DNA of 64,000 nt, from positions 248,001 to 312,000 of the forward strand of contig NZ_BMSY01000006.1 of the NCBI RefSeq assembly GCF_014649395.1, given 5' to 3'. Shown here one piece after another: positions 32,706-40,246 of the stretch; within the stretch, counting starts at the first letter, position 1; the number at the start of each line of letters is the position of its first letter. The notes under the pieces were generated by a model. It was given only the letters and a program-made list of their open reading frames with translations, did not search any database and was not told where the DNA came from. The DNA is from Streptomyces aureoverticillatus. GTDB taxonomy: Bacteria > Actinomycetota > Actinomycetes > Streptomycetales > Streptomycetaceae. Both the position numbers and the translations under genes were made by a program.

Positions 32706-34697
32706 ATGGCGCAGACCAAGCCGTACGGCTCATGGCTGTCCCCGATCGACGCGGCGCTCGCCGCGGCGCACGACGGCAGCCCCGCGTTCGTCGGCTTCGT
32801 CGGGGACGAGGCGTGGTGGACGGAGCCGCGCCCCACCGAGGGCGGCCGGCGGGCCCTGGTGCGGCGGCGCGCGGACGGCCGCGAGGAGTCGGTGCTGCCC
32901 GCGCCCTGGAACGTCCGCACCCGCGTCATCGAGTACGGCGGCCTGCCCTGGGCCGCGGCCGCGCGCCCCGGTGACCCGCGCGGGCCGCTCCTGGTGTTCG
33001 CGGACTTCGCCGACCAGCGGCTGTACGCGTACGAACCGGACGTCCCCGAGGCCGAGCCCAGACCGATCACGCCCCTGTCCGGCGTCGGCGGCGGGCTGCG
33101 CTGGGCCGACCCGCGCGTACACCTGGACCGCGGTGAGGTGTGGTGCGTCCTGGAGGAGTTCACCGGCGAGGAGCCGACGGACGTGCGGCGCGTCGTGGCC
33201 GCGGTGCCGCTCGACGGCTCGGCCGCCGAGGACCGCGCCGCCGTGCGGGAGCTGTCCGACGGGCGGCACCGCTTCGTCACCGGACCGCGGCTCTCGCCCG
33301 ACGGCGCGAAGGCCGCCTGGCTCGGCTGGGACCACCCGCGGATGCCGTGGGACGGCACGGAGCTGATGGTCGCCGACGTCCGCGCGGACGGCACCTTCGA
33401 CGGTGCCCGCGTCTTCGCGGGCGGCCCCGAGGAGTCGATCGTCCAGGTCGACTGGGCGCCGGACGGGCGGCTGCTGTTCGTGAGCGACCGCACCGGCTGG
33501 TGGAATCTGTACCGGGCGGCGCCCGACGGCGCGCCGGTCCCGCTCTGCCCGCGCGAGGAGGAGTTCGGCGGGCCCCTGTGGCAGCTGGGCCTGAGCTGGT
33601 TCGCGCCCCTGGAGAGCGGTCTGATCGCCGTCGTGCACGGCACCGGCGCCACCGCGCTCGGCATCCTGGACCCGGAGACCAGCGAGGTCGTCGACGCCGC
33701 GGGTCCCTGGTCGGAGTGGTCGGCGTCCCTCGCCGTCAGCGGCACCCGCGTCGTCGGCATCGCCGCCAGCCCCCGCAGCGCCTACGAGGTCGTGGAGCTG
33801 GACACCCGCACCGGCCGCGCCCGCGTCATCGGCGCCGCGCACGACGACCCGGTGGACCCCACGTACTACCCGGAACCCCAGATCCGCACCTTCCTGGGCC
33901 CCGCCGGCCGCGAGATCCACGCCCACATCTATCCGCCGCACCACCCCGACCACATCGCCCCCGGCGGCGAACTGCCGCCGTACGTGGTGTGGGCGCACGG
34001 CGGGCCCACCTCCCGCGCGCCCCTCGTCCTCGACCTGGCGATCGCCTACTTCACCTCGCGCGGCATCGGCGTCGCGGAGGTCAACTACGGCGGCTCGACG
34101 GGGTACGGCCGGGCCTACCGCGACCGGCTGCGGGAGCAGTGGGGCGTCGTCGACGTCGAGGACTGCGCGGCGGTGGCGCTCGCGCTCGCCGACGAGGGCA
34201 CCGCCGACCGCGCGCGGCTCGCGATCCGCGGCGGCAGCGCGGGCGGCTGGACCACGGCGGCCTCCCTCACCACCACCGACGTGTACGCCTGCGGCACGAT
34301 CCTCTACCCCGTCCTCGACCTCGGCTCCTGGCAGGACGGGGACACCCACGACTTCGAGTCGCGCTATCTGGAGACGCTGGTCGGGCCCTACGCCGAGGTG
34401 CCGGGCCGGTACGAGGAGCGGTCGCCCGCGCGGCACGCCGAGCGGATCACCGCGCCGTTCCTGCTGCTCCAGGGCCTCGACGACGTGATCTGTCCGCCCG
34501 CCCAGTGCGAGCGGCTGCTCGAGCGGATGGAGCGGCGCGACGTGCCGCACGCGTACATCGCCTTCGAGGGCGAGGGGCACGGGTTCCGGCGCGCGGACAC
34601 GATGATCAGGGTCCTGGAGGCCGAACTGTCCCTGTACGCGCAGGTGTTCCGGCTGGAACCGGCGGGCGGCACGCCGACGCTGGAGCTGGCCAAGTGA
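32706..34697 (+). CDS. S9-family prolyl oligopeptidase/acylaminoacyl-peptidase-like serine peptidase
   Basis: A 663-residue enzyme: N-terminal ~370 residues form a beta-propeller (LSPDGAKAAWLGWDHPRMPWDG, WAPDGRLLFVSDRTGWWNLYR) and the C-terminal ~260 an alpha/beta hydrolase. Catalytic Ser is in IRGGSAGGW, Asp in LLQGLDDVICPP and His in FEGEGHGFR. Start at 32706 is preferred because GGGGGAG is 9 bases away; an ATG at 32697 would touch it. It is 25 bp from the M20 gene and overlaps the S66 gene, so the four peptidases are probably co-transcribed. Confidence 0.9.
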   Translation: MAQTKPYGSWLSPIDAALAAAHDGSPAFVGFVGDEAWWTEPRPTEGGRRALVRRRADGREESVLPAPWNVRTRVIEYGGLPWAAAARPGDPRGPLLVFADFADQRLYAYEPDVPEAEPRPITPLSGVGGGLRWADPRVHLDRGEVWCVLEEFTGEEPTDVRRVVAAVPLDGSAAEDRAAVRELSDGRHRFVTGPRLSPDGAKAAWLGWDHPRMPWDGTELMVADVRADGTFDGARVFAGGPEESIVQVDWAPDGRLLFVSDRTGWWNLYRAAPDGAPVPLCPREEEFGGPLWQLGLSWFAPLESGLIAVVHGTGATALGILDPETSEVVDAAGPWSEWSASLAVSGTRVVGIAASPRSAYEVVELDTRTGRARVIGAAHDDPVDPTYYPEPQIRTFLGPAGREIHAHIYPPHHPDHIAPGGELPPYVVWAHGGPTSRAPLVLDLAIAYFTSRGIGVAEVNYGGSTGYGRAYRDRLREQWGVVDVEDCAAVALALADEGTADRARLAIRGGSAGGWTTAASLTTTDVYACGTILYPVLDLGSWQDGDTHDFESRYLETLVGPYAEVPGRYEERSPARHAERITAPFLLLQGLDDVICPPAQCERLLERMERRDVPHAYIAFEGEGHGFRRADTMIRVLEAELSLYAQVFRLEPAGGTPTLELAK

Positions 34698-35704
34698 GCC
34701 GCGCCGACGCCGGAGCGGGGTGGGTGAGTCGTCCTCGGGGCGGAGCCCGCGACGTGACCGCGGGGGCCGTCCTGCCGCTGGTCCGGCCGCCGCGGCTGGT
34801 GCCCGGCGCACGCGTCGCGGTCGTCGCGCCCAGCGGACCGGTGCCCGAGGAGCGCCTCGAAGCAGGTCTCGACATGCTGCGCGGCTGGGACCTCGACGCC
34901 GTCCCCGCACCCCATGTGCTCGACCGGCACCGGGAGTTCGACTATCTCGCCGGTGCGGACGCGGACCGCGCGCGGGACCTGGAGCGGGCCTGGTGCGACC
35001 CGTCCGTGTCGGCGGTGTTCTGCGCGCGCGGCGGCTACGGGGCCGCGCGGATGGTGGACCTCGTGGACTGGGACGCCATGCGGGCGGCGGGGCCCAAGGT
35101 GTTCCTCGGGTACAGCGACATCACCACGCTGCACGAGGCGTTCGCGCGGCGCCTCGGGCTCGTGACACTGCACGGGCCGATGGTGGCCGCGGCCGACTTC
35201 CTCAAGAACGCCCGGGCCCAGGAGCAGTTGCGGCTGACGCTCTTCGAGCCCGAGGCGGTGCGGGTCATCGCCTCGCCGGGGCGGGCGCTCGTGGGCGGCC
35301 GGGCCCGCGGCGTCACGCTGGGCGGCTGCCTGTCCCTGCTGTCGGCGGACGTGGGAGTGGCCGGGGCGCGGGCCTCCGCCCGGGGCGGGCTGCTGTTCCT
35401 GGAGGACACGGGGGAGGAGACGTACCGGCTCGACCGCTTTCTGACGCAACTCCTGCGGGCGGGGTGGCTGGACGGCGTGGCGGGCGTCGCGCTCGGCTCC
35501 TGGGAGGACTGCGATCCCTACGACGCCGTGCGCGCGGTGCTGCTGGACCGCCTCGGCGGCCTCGGTGTGCCGATCGTGGAGGAGTTCGGGTTCGGCCACT
35601 GCGACGGCGCGCTGACCGTGCCGTTCGGGATACCGGGTGAACTGGACGCGGACGCGGGGACGCTGCGGCTCGACACGCCCGCGCTGGCGGAGAGTACGGG
35701 CTGA
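34694..35704 (+). CDS. S66-family LD-carboxypeptidase-like protein
   Basis: A 336-residue protein of the muramoyl-tetrapeptide (L,D-)carboxypeptidase family. The nucleophile Ser lies in LGYSDITTLH, the Glu in FLEDTGEETYRLDRFL and the His in GFGFGHCDGALTVPFG, so the triad is complete. An N-terminal VAVVAPSGPVPEERLEAGL block is typical. The GTG start overlaps the S9 stop (GTGA); starts at 34721 or 34754 are alternatives. No signal peptide is visible, so a cytosolic recycling role fits, as for LdcA or MccF relatives that give microcin-like immunity. Confidence 0.87.
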   Translation: MSRADAGAGWVSRPRGGARDVTAGAVLPLVRPPRLVPGARVAVVAPSGPVPEERLEAGLDMLRGWDLDAVPAPHVLDRHREFDYLAGADADRARDLERAWCDPSVSAVFCARGGYGAARMVDLVDWDAMRAAGPKVFLGYSDITTLHEAFARRLGLVTLHGPMVAAADFLKNARAQEQLRLTLFEPEAVRVIASPGRALVGGRARGVTLGGCLSLLSADVGVAGARASARGGLLFLEDTGEETYRLDRFLTQLLRAGWLDGVAGVALGSWEDCDPYDAVRAVLLDRLGGLGVPIVEEFGFGHCDGALTVPFGIPGELDADAGTLRLDTPALAESTG

Positions 35705-35755
35705 CGCCGGGGGAGGGCGCACCCGCGGGAGAGCCGAGGCCCGCGGTAGCGCATA

Positions 35756-35927
35756 CCCGGCATCCGCCGAGGTCCGCCCTGGCGCACCCCGGCGTCCGCC
35801 GAAGCGCACCCCCGGCGTCCGCCGTACCGCTGCCACCGGCGTCTGCCGAAGCGCCCCCAGCATCCGCCGAAGCGCTGCCACCGGCATCCGCCAAAACGCT
35901 GCCCCCGGCATCCGCTGAACACTCGTC
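35756..35927. repeat. Degenerate ~24-bp tandem repeat
   Basis: About seven imperfect copies of a unit around CCACCGGCATCCGCCGAAGC plus four bases lie in the intergenic DNA between the S66 gene and the CocE-like gene. The core CGGC(A/G)TCYGCCGAA is the best conserved part. On the minus strand the 24-bp period reads as an eight-residue Ala/Asp/Gly repeat, but no gene is supported there. It may be a slippage-grown minisatellite. Confidence 0.6.
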
Positions 35928-35960
35928 AAGAAACGCCCGTCACGGTCGTTGACCCTCACA

Positions 35961-35972
35961 TGACACGTGTCA
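35961..35972. promoter_or_regulatory. Perfect 12-bp palindrome TGACACGTGTCA
   Basis: Lies 63 bp before the start of the CocE-like hydrolase gene, in a locally less GC-rich stretch. Symmetry and position suggest an operator; the cognate regulator is unknown. Confidence 0.45.
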
Positions 35973-35994
35973 CACCATGAGCCGAGCCAGTACT

Positions 35995-36006
35995 TACCGG
36001 GCGGTA
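35995..36006. promoter_or_regulatory. TACCG-GG-CGGTA inverted repeat
   Basis: TetR-operator-like sequence 28 bp before the GTG of the CocE-like hydrolase gene. On the minus strand it reads TACCGCCCGGTA, differing from the ccr leader core (TACCCGCCGGTA) only by a swap of two central bases. It is therefore a candidate for sharing the regulator. Confidence 0.45.
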
Positions 36007-36034
36007 GCCGGTTGTCCTCAGCGTGGAGGTACTC

Positions 36035-37942
36035 GTGTCCCGTCGTGCCGCGTCAGTGCCGACCCGCAGGATCCGGATGCGCGGAGCCCGGGCCCCGCTC
36101 GCCGCGCTGGCCGCGGCCGCGCTCCTCGTACCGCCGGCTGTCGCGGCGGCGCCGGTGGCGACGGCGGCCGGGGCGGGCGGGGCAGGCGGGGCAGCCGGGG
36201 CAGGCAGGGCAGGCGGCGCCGGGCGCACAGCACCAGAGAGCCGCCCCTACACGGTGACCCCGCTGAAGTTCACCGTTCCCGCGGGCGGGCGGAGCTGTAC
36301 GGTCGACGCCGACCTCTACCGGCCGGCGGGCGTCGACCGTGCCCACCCCGCGCCCGCCGTGCTCGCGACCAACGGGTTCGGCGGCAGCAAGGACGACGGC
36401 TCGACGGCGGCCATCGGCAGGGCGGCCGCCGAGCGCGGGTACGTCGGCCTCGTCTACTCCGGGCTCGGGTTCGGCAGGTCGGGGTGCCTGATCTCGCTGG
36501 ACGACCCGGAGATCGACGGGCGGGCCGCCTCCGGTCTGCTCGACTTCCTCGCCGGTGCACGCGCCGCCGACAACGGCACCCGGGCGGACTTCGTCACCCG
36601 GGACGGCGCGGGCGACCCGCGCGTGGGCATGCTCGGCGCGTCGTACGGCGGCGCCGTGCAGCTGGCGACGGCCGCCGTCGACCACCGCGTGGACGCCCTG
36701 GTCCCGCTCATCACCTGGAACGACCTGGCCTACTCGCTCGCCCCGAACAACGCCGTCGACCGCACCGCCCAGGGCCGAGAGGTGCTGGGAGCGGCCAAGT
36801 GGCAGTGGATGAACGGCTTCTACCTCATCGGCGAGGGCCAGCCACTGCTCGTACCGAACCTCGATCCGTCCCGGGTCAACTCCCTCGACTGTCTGCACTT
36901 CGTCACCCGGGCGTGCGAGACGATCCGCACCCTCAACTCCGGCCGCTACCCGGCGGACCGGACCCAGCGCCTGCTCGACTTCGCGCGCGGCGTCTCACCC
37001 GCCTCGTACCTGCCGAAGGTGACGGCGCCCACGCTGCTCGTGCAGGGCCAGGCCGACACGCTCTTCAACCTCAACGAGGCCGAGGCGACGTACAAGACCC
37101 TCAAGGCGCACGGCACCACGGCGAAGATGATCTGGCAGTCCTGGGGGCACAGCCGCGGCATGGGCGCGCCGGCCGCAGGCGAACTCGACCTGGGGAAGGG
37201 CAACTTCGAGTCGAGCTACGTCGGCCGGCGCGTCCTCGCCTGGTTCGACCGCTATCTGCGCCACGACAGGAGCGCCGACACCGGCCCCGACTTCGCCTAC
37301 TACCGGGACTGGATCGGCGACCCCGGCCGCACGTACGCCACCGCGTCCGAGGTGCCCGCGCCCAGCCGCGAGCTGTACCTGTCCGGTGACGGCAAGCTCG
37401 TCGACAGCCCCGGGAAGGTGGCCCCCGGCAGCCGCGAGTACCGCAACCGGCTGGGACCCACCAGCCACTCGGAGCGCTCGCTCGCGGGCATGATCGGGCT
37501 GCCCGACCCGGCGCCGTCCGACGCGAAGGGCACCTACCTGGACTGGACGACCGGCCCGCTCACCACCCCCGTCGACGTCGTCGGCGCGCCCGAGGCCACG
37601 CTCCGCGTCGTCTCGCCCAGGACCGAACGCGTGCAGGACTCCGGCGACGCCGCCGACAAGCTGGTGCTGTTCGCCAAGCTGTACGACGTGGCGCCCGACG
37701 GCAAGCAGACGCTGGTGCGCCGCCTGGTCGCGCCGGTGCGGGTGCCGGATGTGCGGCGGCCGTTCACGGTGTCGCTGCCGGGGATCGTGCACCGGTACGA
37801 GAAGGGGCACCGGATGCGGTTCGTGATCGCGGCGAGCGACGGGGCGTACGGCGGCAACCGGGGCGTGAAGCCGGTGACGGTGGTGAGCGGGCCCGGGGAG
37901 CCGGCCGGGGTGCTGCGCCTTCCGGTGGTGGACGGGCCCTAG
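36035..37942 (+). CDS. Secreted CocE/X-Pro dipeptidyl-peptidase-family hydrolase
   Basis: A 635-residue exported serine hydrolase. Basic N-terminus, hydrophobic ~20-residue signal (LAALAAAALLVPPAVAAAP), a Gly/Ala-rich mature start, then an alpha/beta domain with nucleophile LGASYGGAVQ, acid region QGQADTLFNLNEA and His in SWGHSRGMG, followed by a jelly-roll C-terminal domain typical of peptidase S15/CocE. GGAGG precedes the GTG at 36035 by 5 bases; a GTG 12 bases upstream is possible. The stop TAG lies in a CTAG that is duplicated at the ends of an inserted element. Confidence 0.88.
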   Translation: MSRRAASVPTRRIRMRGARAPLAALAAAALLVPPAVAAAPVATAAGAGGAGGAAGAGRAGGAGRTAPESRPYTVTPLKFTVPAGGRSCTVDADLYRPAGVDRAHPAPAVLATNGFGGSKDDGSTAAIGRAAAERGYVGLVYSGLGFGRSGCLISLDDPEIDGRAASGLLDFLAGARAADNGTRADFVTRDGAGDPRVGMLGASYGGAVQLATAAVDHRVDALVPLITWNDLAYSLAPNNAVDRTAQGREVLGAAKWQWMNGFYLIGEGQPLLVPNLDPSRVNSLDCLHFVTRACETIRTLNSGRYPADRTQRLLDFARGVSPASYLPKVTAPTLLVQGQADTLFNLNEAEATYKTLKAHGTTAKMIWQSWGHSRGMGAPAAGELDLGKGNFESSYVGRRVLAWFDRYLRHDRSADTGPDFAYYRDWIGDPGRTYATASEVPAPSRELYLSGDGKLVDSPGKVAPGSREYRNRLGPTSHSERSLAGMIGLPDPAPSDAKGTYLDWTTGPLTTPVDVVGAPEATLRVVSPRTERVQDSGDAADKLVLFAKLYDVAPDGKQTLVRRLVAPVRVPDVRRPFTVSLPGIVHRYEKGHRMRFVIAASDGAYGGNRGVKPVTVVSGPGEPAGVLRLPVVDGP

Positions 37943-38128
37943 GGCGTGTCCGATGGGTCCTGCCGACGTCGCGGGGTCTGGCACGCACATCTGCGGCGTT
38001 GTCGTCGGTTGCCGACGCTCCGCGTCGACGCCCTCCTCCGCCTTGCAGCTGCACGCACCAGACCCCGCTCGACCCCGATGAAAGGGCATCCCGAACATGG
38101 TCGGCCGGACCCATCGGACACGCCCTAG
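37939..38128. mobile_element. MITE-like element with perfect terminal inverted repeats
   Basis: A 190-bp element. Its ends are perfect 22-bp inverted repeats that include CTAG at both extremes; the inverted core is GGGCGTGTCCGATGGGTCC. An inner inverted repeat, GCGGGGTCTGG at 37971-37981 and CCAGACCCCGC at 38058-38068, lies within. CTAG fits the 4-bp target of IS5-type elements. No transposase is encoded, so it is probably non-autonomous. The upstream gene's TAG stop codon is part of the left CTAG. Confidence 0.7.
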
Positions 38129-38282
38129 GCCGGTGAACATCACCCGGATGGCCCACCCCGCCCCGCCCCCGGCGGACACCCACCGCGCGGGATCCCGTAC
38201 CGCTGCCCATCCTGGACCCGGGGGAGTCGTCTGCCGGTCGGGCGACGCCCCGACGGAACGGACGGAACGGAAGGGTCCACAC

Positions 38283-38534
38283 ATGAGCCCCAAGAGCTCC
38301 ACGGGCGGCCAGACGAGCCCCTCGAAGGGCGGCGTGGGCGCGCTGATGACGCCCGGCCGGGTGGCCGTCCTCGCGATCGCCCTCCTCACGCTCGTCTTCA
38401 TCTTCGAGAACACCCGCAACACCAAGATCCGGCTGCTGATCCCGGAAGTCACCATGCCGCTGTGGATGGCGCTGCTCGGTACCGGCCTGATCGGCGCCCT
38501 GTGCGGCGCCTTCTTCGTCAGCCGGCGCCGGTGA
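38283..38534 (+). CDS. LapA-domain small membrane protein
   Basis: An 83-residue protein with two hydrophobic helices (~30-45 and ~58-77) and the lipopolysaccharide-assembly-A-like pattern VLAIALLTLVFIFENTRNTKIRLLIPEVTMPLWMALL, ending in Arg-rich FVSRRR. GGAAGGG precedes the ATG. In actinomycetes, which lack LPS, the role is unknown. It lies just beyond the MITE-like element, which now provides much of its upstream DNA. Confidence 0.8.
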   Translation: MSPKSSTGGQTSPSKGGVGALMTPGRVAVLAIALLTLVFIFENTRNTKIRLLIPEVTMPLWMALLGTGLIGALCGAFFVSRRR

Positions 38535-38602
38535 GGACGCGAGCGGCGCCGGACGGCCGGGCACCTGACGTACCGGTCCCCGCCTCCGGGTAGCGTGGCC
38601 GG

Positions 38603-39205
38603 ATGCTGCGCCCCCACCACACCCCCCTGGCCGTGGGCCCCCGCGTGGGCATACGCCGCTACACCCAGGCGGACTCCGCCGAGTTCACCGCGCGGGCGCG
38701 GGAGAGCCGCGAGCTGCACCACCCGTGGCTCTTCCCGCCGACCACCGACGACAGATACGCGGTGTACGCGCGCACGCTGACCGAGGACCCCGCCAAGGCC
38801 GGATTCCTCGTCCACGAGCGGTCGGACGGCGCCCTGGCGGGCTTCATCAACATCAACAACATCGTCGAGGGCGGCTTCCGCAGCGGGGCACTGGGGTACG
38901 GCGCGTTCGCGCACGCCGCCGGGCGCGGACTCATGACCGAGGGCCTCGCGCTCGTCGTGCGGTACGCGTTCGGGGAGCTGCGGCTGCACCGCCTGGAGAT
39001 CAACGTCCAGCCCGGCAACACCGCGTCCATCGCCCTCGCCCGCCGCGCCGGGTTCCGCCTCGAAGGCTTCTCACCCGACTTCCTCTTCATCGACGGCGCC
39101 TGGCGCGACCACCAACGGTGGGCCCTCACCGCCGAGATGACGCCTGGCCGAGAGGGCGGGGGGGCGCGGGCCCGCCCGGGAAGGCAGGCCGGCCCGGGCC
39201 GTTGA
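38603..39205 (+). CDS. GNAT-family N-acetyltransferase (RimJ/RimL type)
   Basis: A 200-residue acetyltransferase. The N-terminal GIRRYTQADSAEF, central GFININ, the acetyl-CoA site LGYGAFAHAAGRGLMTEGLALVVRYAFGELRLHRLEINVQPGNTASIALARRAGF and C-terminal DFLFIDGAWRDHQRWAL are the RimJ/L hallmarks. A Gly/Arg-rich tail follows. TAGCGT six bases before the ATG and no ribosome site suggest a leaderless mRNA. The substrate may be a protein N-terminus or a small molecule. Confidence 0.87.
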   Translation: MLRPHHTPLAVGPRVGIRRYTQADSAEFTARARESRELHHPWLFPPTTDDRYAVYARTLTEDPAKAGFLVHERSDGALAGFININNIVEGGFRSGALGYGAFAHAAGRGLMTEGLALVVRYAFGELRLHRLEINVQPGNTASIALARRAGFRLEGFSPDFLFIDGAWRDHQRWALTAEMTPGREGGGARARPGRQAGPGR

Positions 39206-39237
39206 AGGAGCCGTCGTCCGTCGCGCAGGATGGCGGC

Positions 39238-40134
39238 ATGCGGAACATCGTGATCATCGACGCCCCCTCCAACCTGGGCCTGCGCCCGCCCGCCCCCGGC
39301 ACCGTGCCCGGCTGCTACAAGCTCGCCGGAGCGCTGCGCGAACGCGGCATCCTGCGGCGTCTGAACGCCTCCGAGGGCGGCGTCGTGGTGCCGCCGCGCT
39401 ACGACCGGGGCGACTGGAAGGAGGGCGACGGCGTCTTCAACGCGGCCGCCATCGCCGCCTACACGCCGAAGCTCGCCGACCGGATCGAGCGGCACGTGCG
39501 CGCCGGTGACCTGCCCGTCGTCCTCGGCGGCGACTGTTCCATCCAGCTCGGCGCGGCCCTCGCGCTGCGCCGCGTCGGACGGTACGGACTCGCGGCCGTC
39601 GACGCCTCCGCGGACTTCCGGCACCCCGGCAACTCGGACCGCGTCGGTGCCGCGGGCGGCGAGGAGCTGGCCCTCGCCACCGGCCGCGGCCAGCGCGACC
39701 TCACCGACATCGAGGGCCTGCGCCCCTATCTGCGCGACGAGGACGTGCGGCTCTTCGGCATGCGGGACGAGGACGAGGACCGGGCCGAGCTCGGCGAGCT
39801 GCGGATACCGACGGTCACGGTCGGCGAACTGCGCCAGTGGGGCGCCGCGGACGTGGCCCGCGCCGCCCTGGCCGGCCTGGAGAACGCCGCCCTCGACGGC
39901 TTCTGGGTGCACCTCGACGCCGACGTGCTCGACCCGTCCGTGATGCCGGCCGTCGACAGCCCCGACGCCGACGGCCTGCACCCCGACGAACTCCGCGCGC
40001 TGCTGCGCCCGTTGGTGCGCTCGCCGCGCTGCGTCGGCCTCAACGTCACCATCTACGACCCCGACCTCGACCCGGACGGCGCCGCGGGCGACGTGCTCAC
40101 GGATGTGGTCGTGGCGGCCCTCACGGAATCCTGA
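39238..40134 (+). CDS. Arginase/agmatinase-family protein with altered metal ligands
   Basis: A 298-residue ureohydrolase-fold protein. The last metal motif, HLDADVLDPSVMPAVDSPD, is intact, but GGDH is GGDC (GGDCSIQLG) and the D-x-H-x-D motif is DASADF, which lacks its His. CAGGAT six bases before the ATG without a clear ribosome site suggests a leaderless mRNA. Actinobacterial arginase-like proteins with GGDC are familiar, but loss of the second His is less so. It may still bind one metal or have lost hydrolase activity. Confidence 0.8.
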   Translation: MRNIVIIDAPSNLGLRPPAPGTVPGCYKLAGALRERGILRRLNASEGGVVVPPRYDRGDWKEGDGVFNAAAIAAYTPKLADRIERHVRAGDLPVVLGGDCSIQLGAALALRRVGRYGLAAVDASADFRHPGNSDRVGAAGGEELALATGRGQRDLTDIEGLRPYLRDEDVRLFGMRDEDEDRAELGELRIPTVTVGELRQWGAADVARAALAGLENAALDGFWVHLDADVLDPSVMPAVDSPDADGLHPDELRALLRPLVRSPRCVGLNVTIYDPDLDPDGAAGDVLTDVVVAALTES

Positions 40135-40246
40135 CGCCCTCCTCGGCGATCCGCGCGCAATCCTGACCGGCGAAGCCCCTGGCCGGGGCGGCGCCGAGCG
40201 TGTTCCATGGTCATTCGGGGGCAGGCCCCGAACTGAGGAGGACGCC

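Noticed and set aside
35313..35894. Minus-strand frame with an eight-residue Ala/Asp/Gly repeat
   Set aside because: It only translates the 24-bp intergenic repeat and then the antisense of the S66 gene; no start signal or homology.
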